A stretch of DNA of 64,000 nt, from NCBI RefSeq assembly GCF_020708045.1, contig NZ_JAJFES010000001.1, positions 806,001 to 870,000 of the forward strand, read 5' to 3'. Position numbers and translations under genes: made by a program. The notes below the pieces were generated by a model. It saw only the letters and a list, made by a program, of their open reading frames with translations, did no database searches and was not told where the DNA came from. The stretch's first letter is position 1; the number at the start of each line of letters is the position of its first letter. Below, piece after piece: positions 1 through 7,098 of the stretch. Origin of the DNA: Massilia sp. IC2-278 (lineage in GTDB: Bacteria; Pseudomonadota; Gammaproteobacteria; Burkholderiales; Burkholderiaceae_D).

Positions 1-2
1 AG

Positions 3-1310
3 ATCGCCGTCTACGGCTTGCCGGTGCGGATGCGCCACTGGTCGTTCGGGGTGCGCTACATCCACCAGCTGGTGCGCCAGCACATGGGGCACTCGCGCAT
101 CTTCGAGGTGATGTTCCCGGGCGACCCTTGCCGCGCCTTCATGCTCGAACATAATTCGCTGGCCGAGAACACCCTGGTCACGGCCCACGTGCTGGGGCAT
201 GCGGACTTCGCCAAGAACAATGCGCTGTTCCAGCGCTTCATGGGCATGGCAGGCGGCCACATCCTGGAACAGAGCGCGGCGCGCGCGCACCGGCTGGAGG
301 CGGCCCTGGCCGAGCATGGCCAGGAGCGGGTCGAAGCCGTGCTCGACGCCGCGCTGGCGCTCGAGGCCCATATCGACATCGACCAGCCGCTGCACCGGCC
401 GCGCTATCCCGACTATCTGGCGCGGCCCGGGGACGCGGCGGCCGGCGTACCGGTGCCGGGCGAGCCAGCCGCCGCCGCTTCGCCGGACCGTGCCTTCCGC
501 GACCGCTACACCCGCCTGCCGGGCGAGGACGAACCGCCCGCGCCCGACACGCGGCGCCAGCGCGCACCCTTGCCGCCGTACCCCGAGCACGATCTGCTGT
601 GGTTCATCGCCCAGTACGGCGCCGAACTCGAGGAATGGGAGCGCGACATCTTCCTGGCCGTGCGCGAGGAGGCATATTACTTCCACCCGATCTTCGCCTG
701 CCAGATCATGAACGAAGGCTGGGCCTCGTACTGGCACGCGCGCCTGCTGCGCGAAGCCGGCTTCCTGCCGCACGAACTCTACCTGGCGGCACTGAAATCG
801 CATTCGGACGTGGTGCGGCCGTATGCGGGCGGGCAGCAGCTGGCGCTGTCCCTGAACCCCTACCACCTCGGCTTCGTCATGTGGGAGCACATCATCGAAC
901 GCGAGGGGCTGGACGCGGCGCGCCGCATCATGCGCGAGGAAGACGATTTCGGCTTCGTCCGCAACTACCTCGACGAGGACCTGGCGCGGGAACTCGATCT
1001 GTTCGTGCACGAAACGCGCAAGGACGGCGAAACGCGGATCGCCAATCGCGACATCCACGCGATCCGCGAGGCGATCCTGGCCCCGAAGTACAATTATGGC
1101 GCGCCCTCGGTGGCGGTCACGCTGCTGAAACCCGACGGCAGCCTCGAGCTGCGCCACGACTTCCAGCACGACGGGCGCGGGCTCGACCTCCAGCAGGCCG
1201 AGCGCGTGATGGAATACGTCGACCGCATCTGGCGCCGGCCGGTGTCGCTGAACACGGTCGACTTCCGCGGCGTGGTGCGTACCCTGCCGGCGCGCAAGAT
1301 CGGTTTCTGA
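3..1310 (+). CDS. SpoVR/YcgB family protein, 5' end cut by window
   Basis: The reading frame is open from the first base of the window. It reads IAVYGLPVRMRHWSFG before any good start, so the N-terminus lies outside. About 435 residues remain of a family that is roughly 500 residues long (E. coli YcgB, Bacillus SpoVR). Visible family marks are the His/Glu-rich stretch FHPIFACQIMNEGWASYWHA around residue 230 and the N-terminal HWSFG. The exact biochemical role is unknown. In proteobacteria the gene usually follows a PrkA-type kinase gene and a DUF444 gene in a stationary-phase or stress operon, so those two would be expected just left of the window. The next gene is on the opposite strand. Confidence 0.9.
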   Translation: MAVYGLPVRMRHWSFGVRYIHQLVRQHMGHSRIFEVMFPGDPCRAFMLEHNSLAENTLVTAHVLGHADFAKNNALFQRFMGMAGGHILEQSAARAHRLEAALAEHGQERVEAVLDAALALEAHIDIDQPLHRPRYPDYLARPGDAAAGVPVPGEPAAAASPDRAFRDRYTRLPGEDEPPAPDTRRQRAPLPPYPEHDLLWFIAQYGAELEEWERDIFLAVREEAYYFHPIFACQIMNEGWASYWHARLLREAGFLPHELYLAALKSHSDVVRPYAGGQQLALSLNPYHLGFVMWEHIIEREGLDAARRIMREEDDFGFVRNYLDEDLARELDLFVHETRKDGETRIANRDIHAIREAILAPKYNYGAPSVAVTLLKPDGSLELRHDFQHDGRGLDLQQAERVMEYVDRIWRRPVSLNTVDFRGVVRTLPARKIGF

Positions 1311-1330
1311 AGCGGCCGTCCTGCCGATAC

Positions 1331-1428
1331 CTACGTGCCGGTCTGTGCGTGCCAGTCCGCACACGCTGGTCCGTACGCGCTGATCCGCACCCCCCGGTCT
1401 GCACCTTCCGGTCCGCACGCCTCACCCT
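1331..1428. repeat. degenerate short direct repeats between convergent genes
   Basis: The gap between the SpoVR gene and the convergent oxidase gene contains five to six imperfect copies of a unit like GGTCYGYAC spaced 10-20 bases apart. No gene, terminator hairpin with a T-run or REP core was seen here. It may be simple slippage sequence. Confidence 0.3.
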
Positions 1429-1511
1429 GGCGCCTGCGGTGCAGGACCGGATCGCGCTTGCGGCCAGGCGGCGCGCTGCGGCTGCATGGTCGAACGCGTT
1501 CAAGCATGCCC

Positions 1512-3344
1512 TCAGCACGCGTCCTGCCGCGCCGCCACGCCCGGCTCGTACCGCCCAGGCGTCAGGATGCCCTGCGGATCAAGCGCCGCCTTCAACGCCG
1601 CCACCGTGCGCCAGTAACTGTCGCCATCCGGGTCGAGCGCCGCCATCGAGTGGTTCCCGGCGCGGTAGGGAATGTAGCCGGCTTCGAGCATCTGCGCGAA
1701 CACGGCGTCGTGGCAGGCCCGGGCACGCGCGGTTTCCTCGGGATCGTCGCGGTCGTAGGCCACGGTCAGGACCCCGCCCAGCGTGCGCTCGTTGATCATG
1801 CTGAAGGTGGCGAACAGATCGAAGCCGTAGTGCTCGAACTGGGCCTCGGCCAGGGCGTACACGGCCAGCATGTCCTCGCCGCGCAGCGGCAGCACCGGCG
1901 ACACCCACAGCAGGCCGCAGCCGTCGCGCGCCGGATCGGCTCCTTCGGGAAAGCCGGCCGGCAACCCGCCGCGCCGACGCCAGTAGGCGCCGGCCAGGAA
2001 GCGCCCGTTCGGCACGCCGCGGTTCATCTCGAACAGCGATTCGCCCAGCGCCACGCTCGTGCGCAGGCGTTGCCCGACCCCGGTGTTGCCCAGCAGCCGG
2101 CCAGCCAGCGCCCCCCATTTCAAACCGCGCTCGCTGACGAAGCGTGCCTTGCCCCGGGTGCCGCGCAGCGCGCGCTTCACCGCTGCGCTTGCCAGCGCCA
2201 CCTGGGCCTTGCTGCCATACAGGGCGCCGGACACCGTCCAGGCGCCCAGGCCGGCGCACAGTTGCGCGCGCACCTCGGGCGCCAGCCGCGAAGACGGCGC
2301 TGGTGTGCAGCCTGGGCCGGCATCGGCCCCGCATCCCGCTCCCGGTTCCGCCTCTGATTCCGCCCCAGATTGAGGCCCCGATTCCGCGCCCGATCGAGGC
2401 CCCGATCCAGGCCCCAGGTCAGGCTTGGCTACACGCTTGGCTGCCGCTCCCGACGCAGCACGCGCCGCCGGCGCCGCCTCATCGCGAGGAAACACCCGCC
2501 CGCCCGACAGCACCCGCAAATCGTTCCCGATATGCAGGATGCTGCGCAAGGTGCCGTCCAGGCGCAGTGGACGCAGGGCGTCGACCACGGCGGCAATGTC
2601 GCCATGGGCCGGCACGCTGCACAGGAAATGGTTAACGCAGGCAGCCTGGGGCATCAGCCAGATGCCCAGGCGCGTGACGATGCCCATGTTCGACTGCGTA
2701 AACAGGCCGTCGAGGAAGGGCCCGACACCATACGGGAACAGGTGGGTGGCGCGCGCCTGGCGGTAGTGGCCGAAGCCGGTGTCGAGCACTTCGCCGCTGG
2801 CCAGCACCACCTGCATGCCGGCCACGTGCTGCAGGCGGTTGCCGTAGGGCGAATGGCCAAAGCCGCGCTCCATGATGTTGCCGACGTAACTGGTATCCGG
2901 TCCGGCCCCGGTACAGTCGGCCCATAGCGGGTAGCCGTTGTCGCGCAGGAAGTCCGACAATTGGCGCTGGGTCACGCCCGGCTCGATGACGGCATAGGCC
3001 AGCTCGGCGTCGACCTGGACGATGCGGTTCATGCGCGACAGGTCGAGGATGACCTGGCCGGCGCCGACCGCGCAGGCATCGCCATAGCCCCAGTTCTTGC
3101 CGGTGCTGAGCGGATACACGGCGAGCCGGTGGGCTGCGGCGATGCGCACCAGCTGCGCCACCTCGCCGGCGCCGGCCGGCCGCACCACCGCCAGCGGCCG
3201 CACCGGGCGCGCGGCCGTGCTGCGCGCATAGCGTTCCAGGGTAGCGTCGTCGGCCAGCAGGTGCGCCGCGCCGACCACGGCTTCCATGGCGCGCAGGGCG
3301 GCGCCGGTATCCACGGCTCCCTGTAGTTCGTTCATGGCGGTCAT
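1512..3344 (-). CDS. FAD-binding oxidase of the vanillyl-alcohol oxidase / 4-cresol dehydrogenase type
   Basis: 610 residues. The FAD-binding PCMH fold is marked by YPLSTGKNWGYGDA near residue 80 and SYVGNIMERGFGHSPYGNR near 155. The C-terminal family signature KAALDPQGILTPGRY lies near the end. VAO-family enzymes oxidise phenolic or other alcohol, amine or acid substrates; the substrate here is unknown. The start chosen is the ATG at 3344, which overlaps the acyltransferase stop as ATGA, implying translational coupling. The pair acyltransferase plus flavin oxidase recalls pathways that oxidise an N-acyl amino acid, but this is only inference. Oddity: residues about 300-345 form a Gly/Ser/Ala/Glu-rich repeat not expected in the family. 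Confidence 0.8.
   Translation of the reverse strand: MTAMNELQGAVDTGAALRAMEAVVGAAHLLADDATLERYARSTAARPVRPLAVVRPAGAGEVAQLVRIAAAHRLAVYPLSTGKNWGYGDACAVGAGQVILDLSRMNRIVQVDAELAYAVIEPGVTQRQLSDFLRDNGYPLWADCTGAGPDTSYVGNIMERGFGHSPYGNRLQHVAGMQVVLASGEVLDTGFGHYRQARATHLFPYGVGPFLDGLFTQSNMGIVTRLGIWLMPQAACVNHFLCSVPAHGDIAAVVDALRPLRLDGTLRSILHIGNDLRVLSGGRVFPRDEAAPAARAASGAAAKRVAKPDLGPGSGPRSGAESGPQSGAESEAEPGAGCGADAGPGCTPAPSSRLAPEVRAQLCAGLGAWTVSGALYGSKAQVALASAAVKRALRGTRGKARFVSERGLKWGALAGRLLGNTGVGQRLRTSVALGESLFEMNRGVPNGRFLAGAYWRRRGGLPAGFPEGADPARDGCGLLWVSPVLPLRGEDMLAVYALAEAQFEHYGFDLFATFSMINERTLGGVLTVAYDRDDPEETARARACHDAVFAQMLEAGYIPYRAGNHSMAALDPDGDSYWRTVAALKAALDPQGILTPGRYEPGVAARQDAC
2320..2440 (-). repeat. low-complexity repeat inside the oxidase gene
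   Basis: On the minus strand the DNA repeats GAxxCGGGxCxxGAxTC-like units and encodes runs such as GSGPRSGAES and GPQSGAES. The frame stays open. It interrupts a well-conserved VAO-type enzyme between the FAD domain and the C-terminal cap, so it looks like an in-frame expansion in a surface loop. Confidence 0.6.
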
Positions 3345-4108
3345 GTCCGGTCCTCCCCCTGGCACAGCGCGGCCAGGCGCGCGCTGATCCCGGCTTCTTC
3401 GCGCAGCGGGAAGAAATACGGGTAGAAGGAGCGCTCGGCGCCGGCCGCGTCGAAGCTGCCGCTCCAACGGCGGATGCGCTCGCCCATCACGTCCAGCGGC
3501 AGGCGCAGCAGCACCGCCGGTGCGCCGACCCGGCTGCAGTCGCGTTCGCCGCCGAAGACGGCGAAGCCGAGCATGCGCTGGTAAAAGGCAACGTGGCGCG
3601 GGTTGACCTCGATGATGTAGTCGCTGAAGCCGCGCAGCCGGTGTGCATACAGATAGGAAATGTGAATCAGCGCGGCGAAGACCCGCTTCGACATGCCCTT
3701 GTCGATGGCCAGGCGCGAAGGCTCGCACAGGCGCCGCCCGGCCAGGCGCAGCGGCGCCAGGCGATCGCCGAAGTTCTCGTCGGCCGGCAGGCGGCCATGC
3801 AGGTCCAGCGCCAGGCTCATGGTTCCGACCAGTTCGCCGTCGGTTTCGGCGTAGAAGGTGACGCGGGCACCGTCCTGGCGTGCGGCCGGGTCGAGTGCAT
3901 AGCCGCGCCAGGCATACATGCGGCGCACCAGGACCCCGGCGGCGTCCTGCCGGCCAGCCGAGCTCGCCAGGCGGACATTGAATACCTGGGGGCGGCCCGG
4001 CTCCGGATCGGGAAGTCCCGGCCGCGGCGGGTGTTGCGCGGCGTACGCCGCCGGTTCCGCGGACGGGATGGTTGCAAATGTTGCGATGGGCATGTCATCG
4101 ACCAGCAT
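3341..4108 (-). CDS. exosortase-system-associated / FeeM-like acyltransferase
   Basis: 255 residues of the GNAT-like fold shared by acyl-homoserine-lactone synthases and long-chain N-acyl amino acid synthases (FeeM). It resembles the PEP-CTERM/exosortase-associated acyltransferase family. Visible features are RRMYAWRGYAL near residue 62, the central CEPSRLAIDKG motif, and EVNPRHVAFYQRMLGF near 165, which is the typical acetyl/acyltransferase segment. It probably moves a fatty acyl chain from acyl carrier protein to an amino group; acceptor unknown. It is the first gene of a two-gene operon, overlapping the oxidase start by ATGA. The divergent sugar transferase genes support a link to exosortase-type envelope or polysaccharide biology. 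Confidence 0.7.
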   Translation of the reverse strand: MLVDDMPIATFATIPSAEPAAYAAQHPPRPGLPDPEPGRPQVFNVRLASSAGRQDAAGVLVRRMYAWRGYALDPAARQDGARVTFYAETDGELVGTMSLALDLHGRLPADENFGDRLAPLRLAGRRLCEPSRLAIDKGMSKRVFAALIHISYLYAHRLRGFSDYIIEVNPRHVAFYQRMLGFAVFGGERDCSRVGAPAVLLRLPLDVMGERIRRWSGSFDAAGAERSFYPYFFPLREEAGISARLAALCQGEDRT

Positions 4109-4520
4109 GCTGTTTCCTCCTGAGTGGCGTCCCGCCGTTATTGGCGAAAACGGGATAGCTGCCAGTCAGACAAGGTCAGCCGTAGCCAGTTCCCTGCATT
4201 TCCTGTGATTCTTTTCTGTCTGAACATAGATCAAGCCCTAGAGAAATTTGCCACAAGCATGGGTCGCATTCCGGCGGGCGTTGCGCCCGAGGATGACAGC
4301 GCAAAGGCCTTTTTTGACAGGTATCAATTGAAAAAAGGGTAGCGAAATGCATGGTTTGCCCAGCCATATAATCGACAGACGGCAAGGGCTGCGCGCCGCG
4401 CCACCAGGCTTTCACTGGAGAATCCGACATGTTGCTCACATCACGCCGTGAATCGACCCGGCCGCACTTGCCGTCCCCGCCGTCCCTGGCGCACTCATCG
4501 TCTGCGCAAGGGGAGCGGCC
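4109..4520. promoter_or_regulatory. divergent intergenic region between acyltransferase and sugar transferase genes
   Basis: 412 bases without a credible gene, more AT-rich than its surroundings. It must hold promoters for both divergent transcripts. The only clear element seen is the 18-base site at 4314-4331, which recurs in the other divergent promoter of this block. No sigma-54 -24/-12 box could be made out. Confidence 0.5.
4314..4331 (+). promoter_or_regulatory. shared cluster site, copy 1
   Basis: TTGACAGGTATCAATTGA. It matches 16 of 18 bases with the site at 10566-10583. The left part looks like a -35 box and the right part holds the palindromic core TCAATTGA. It lies about 190 bases upstream of the sugar transferase start and about 205 upstream of the acyltransferase start. 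Confidence 0.5.
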
Positions 4521-5813
4521 ATGAACGCGCGCTTCCTTCCTGCCGGCCCGGCTGCCGGCGCCGAACTGCTGGTGCTCGCTCCCTGCCTGCCGCGTCCCGA
4601 CGGCGATGCCGCCAGCCTGCGCTGGTATCAGCTGCTGCGTTTCCTGGCCCGCCATTTCCGGGTACACCTGGGCTGCAGCGCCGACCCGCTGCGCGACGGC
4701 GCCCAGTTCAGCCGGGTGCGCGCCCTGTGCCATGAAACCTGTTTCGTGGCGCCGCCCGGGATTGGCCGCAGCATGCGCCTCGCTGCCATGCGGTTCGGCG
4801 CCATGCGCATGGACCCGGCGCTGCAGGCCTGGGCCACGCGCCTGTGCGCGCGGCGGCCGGTGGGCGCCGTGCTGGCCTGCGGGGCGGGCATGGGCGCCTG
4901 CCTGGCGGCCCTGCCCCCGGGTCTGGTGCGCGTGGTGGACTTCGTCGAGCTCGATTCCGACCGGCAGCGCCGCCGCGGCGCGGTGCGGCCTTGGCCTGGC
5001 GCCGCGCTGTGGCGGCGCCAGGCACGGCGCCTGCTGGCCATCGAGCGCGGCGCCGGCGCGGCCTGCGATATCGCGCTATTCGCCGGCGCCGCCGATGTCG
5101 CCCGCTTCCGGCTGTTCGCGCCGGAATCGGCGCACAAGGCGCAGCTGCTCGCCAGCGGCGTCGATCCCGAGCATTATTCGCCGCACATCCTGCAGCGCTC
5201 GCCCTACAGGCCTGGGGAAAGGGTGCTGCTGCTGGCCGGCCCGCTGCAGGGCGACGCGGCCGACGCCGCGCGCTGGCTGGCCGCCGAGGTCTTCGCGCCG
5301 CTGCGCGGCGCCGATCCGACCCTGTCGCTGTACCTGGCCGATACCAGTGCGCATGCGGGGCGGCGCTTGTCCCCGGGAGCCCTGGCGCGCCAAGCCGGCG
5401 TGACGCTCGTCGGCGGCCAGGGCGTCCCGTTCGACGTGCGGCCCTACCTGGCCCACGCCGCCCTGGTGCTGGCGCCGCCCGCCGACGGCCACGCGGCCGG
5501 CATGGCGGTGCTGGCCGCGATGGCGATGCAAAAGCCGGTGCTCGGCCTGCCGCGCTCGCTTTCCGGTTTGGCTTGCCTGCAGTTGCCGGAAGCCCTGGCG
5601 GCGGCGGACGCGCCGGGTTTTCGCGCGCGCATCGCCGCTGTCCTGGCAGAAACCGGAACCGAAACCGGAAACGGAACCGGCGCCGGCCAGGCAAGCGCGG
5701 TCGGGCGCGCGGCGCGGGCGCGGGTATTGCGCGAGCACGACTGGAACCTGCGCCTGGCCGGCTTGCCGGCCTTGCTGGCAAGCGCGGTGCAGCCGCTGGC
5801 CAGTGCCGGCTGA
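4521..5813 (+). CDS. sugar transferase 1 of the PEP-CTERM/EpsH1 (exosortase A) type, catalytic motif altered
   Basis: 430 residues, GT-B glycosyltransferase related to the exosortase-A-associated sugar transferase 1 family (TIGR03087 type). Family marks are VVDFVELDSD near residue 135, RRQARRLLAIERG near 165, GVDPEHYSP near 213 and FDVRPYLAHAALVLAPP near 300. From memory, family members carry GIQNKVLEAMAMG at the nucleotide-sugar site. Here this reads GMAVLAAMAMQ, so the Glu expected near residue 332 is Ala and the preceding Lys is missing. Activity is therefore doubtful. A short Thr/Gly/Glu repeat (ETGTETGNGTG) sits near residue 378. The start has no strong SD (GGGGAGCGGCC upstream). It is followed with overlap or near-contact by sugar transferase 2. 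Confidence 0.75.
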   Translation: MNARFLPAGPAAGAELLVLAPCLPRPDGDAASLRWYQLLRFLARHFRVHLGCSADPLRDGAQFSRVRALCHETCFVAPPGIGRSMRLAAMRFGAMRMDPALQAWATRLCARRPVGAVLACGAGMGACLAALPPGLVRVVDFVELDSDRQRRRGAVRPWPGAALWRRQARRLLAIERGAGAACDIALFAGAADVARFRLFAPESAHKAQLLASGVDPEHYSPHILQRSPYRPGERVLLLAGPLQGDAADAARWLAAEVFAPLRGADPTLSLYLADTSAHAGRRLSPGALARQAGVTLVGGQGVPFDVRPYLAHAALVLAPPADGHAAGMAVLAAMAMQKPVLGLPRSLSGLACLQLPEALAAADAPGFRARIAAVLAETGTETGNGTGAGQASAVGRAARARVLREHDWNLRLAGLPALLASAVQPLASAG

Positions 5814-5820
5814 GCATGCC

Positions 5821-7050
5821 ATGGGTAACCGGCCGCCAGACGCCATCGCGCACAGCGCCGCCTTGCCGCTGGTGGCCCACCTGGTCGAGCGGCTCGACAC
5901 GGCAGCCCCCAGCCTGCTCGAACTGGTCGACCACTCGCCGGCCGGACGCTACCGCCACGCCGTGGTCTGCCTCGGCAGGCACAGCGCCCTCCATGCCGAG
6001 TTGCGCGAGCGCGGGGTCGAGGTGGTCGATGTGGCGCGCCGCGCCGGCCCCGGCTTCTACCTGGCCCTGTACCGCACCCTGCGCGCAATGGCGCCCGACC
6101 TGGTGCACACCCGGAATGCCGGCAACCTCGATGGCCAGCTGGTGGCCGCGCTGGCGGGCGTGCGCTGGCGCGTGCATGGCGAATACCCGCGCGACGGCCG
6201 CCGCCAGCCCGGCGCCGAGGCGCACGCCGGCCTGTTCGGGGCCGCGCGCCGGAAGGCGGCGCGGCGCCTGCGGATGCAGCTGCTGCGGCGCGCCTGCTGC
6301 CCGCTGGTGAACCACTATATCGCCGCCGGCGCCGAGCAGGAACGCTGGCTCATCGAGGCCATCGGCGCCGCGCCGTCGCGGGTTACGCGCATCCTGGCCG
6401 GCGTCGACAGCCTGCACTATCACCCGCGCCTGGGTCCGCATACCGCCGTCGGTCCGGCCGGCTTCATGCGCGACGAGGTCTTCGTCATCGGCAGCGTCGG
6501 CCGCATGGACGAAGCCGGGGGACACACCACCCTGGTCGATGCCTTCCTGCGCCTGATCGCCTCGCCGCATCCGGCGCACCGGCGCTTGCGTCTCCTGATC
6601 GCCGGCGACGGCCCCCTGCGCGCCGCCTGCCAGGCCACCCTGGAGCGCGCCGGCGCGGGGGCGCGCGCCTGGCTGCCGGGCGAACGCGCCGACACCGCCC
6701 AGCTGATGCGCTCGATGGACCTGATGGTCTTGCCGGCGCGTTCCGCCGGGCCGGGCACGGCGCTGCTGGAAGCGATGGCCAGCGGCTTGCCAGTGGTGGC
6801 GACCGCCGTCGGCGGCCACCGCGAACTGGTCCAGCCCGGCCTGACCGGCATCCTGGTGCCGCCGCTCTCGCCCGAGATCATGGCGGCGGCGATCGCCGAC
6901 TATTGCCGGATTCCGGAAATGGGCCTGCGCCACGGCGCCCGCGCGCGGGGCCAGGTGATCAACCACCACAGCCTGGCGGCGATGGCGCGCAGCCACTGCG
7001 CGGTGTACGACGCCCTGGTCCAGGGCGCGGCCGGACCGGGGCAGCGCTGA
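5821..7050 (+). CDS. sugar transferase 2 of the PEP-CTERM/EpsH1 (exosortase A) type
   Basis: 409 residues from the ATG at 5821; a GTG at 5803 that overlaps the previous stop is also possible. GT4-like glycosyltransferase of the TIGR03088 type. Marks are LVHTRNAGNLDGQLVAALAG, SVGRMDEAGGHTTLVDAF, RLLIAGDGPLRAAC and LLEAMASGLPVVATAVGG. It keeps the second Glu of the EX7E-like sugar-nucleotide motif. The N-terminal glycine-rich acceptor loop (YRLDVGGLE in relatives) reads ERLDTAAPS, and the basic residue after GRM is Gly. It probably works or once worked in building the exopolysaccharide repeat unit with its upstream partner. Confidence 0.75.
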   Translation: MGNRPPDAIAHSAALPLVAHLVERLDTAAPSLLELVDHSPAGRYRHAVVCLGRHSALHAELRERGVEVVDVARRAGPGFYLALYRTLRAMAPDLVHTRNAGNLDGQLVAALAGVRWRVHGEYPRDGRRQPGAEAHAGLFGAARRKAARRLRMQLLRRACCPLVNHYIAAGAEQERWLIEAIGAAPSRVTRILAGVDSLHYHPRLGPHTAVGPAGFMRDEVFVIGSVGRMDEAGGHTTLVDAFLRLIASPHPAHRRLRLLIAGDGPLRAACQATLERAGAGARAWLPGERADTAQLMRSMDLMVLPARSAGPGTALLEAMASGLPVVATAVGGHRELVQPGLTGILVPPLSPEIMAAAIADYCRIPEMGLRHGARARGQVINHHSLAAMARSHCAVYDALVQGAAGPGQR

Positions 7051-7052
7051 AA

Positions 7053-7088
7053 AGCCTGCCCCGCCGCCGGTGGTGGCTCGGGCAGGCT
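7053..7088 (-). terminator. intrinsic terminator for the amidotransferase operon
   Basis: AGCCTGCCC at 7053-7061 pairs with GGGCAGGCT at 7080-7088. On the minus strand the hairpin is followed by TTTTC. It lies between two convergent genes and may serve both. Confidence 0.6.
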
Positions 7089-7098
7089 CAGGGAAGCT

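Noticed and set aside
1512..3728. 738-residue version of the flavin oxidase
   Set aside because: The first 128 residues are Arg-rich antisense-like text within the acyltransferase gene; the ATG at 3344 coupled to the upstream stop is far better.
4109..4520. Sigma-54 promoter as used by PrsK/PrsR-controlled exosortase genes
   Set aside because: No GG-N10-GC pair with the usual TGGCAC and TTGC context was visible.
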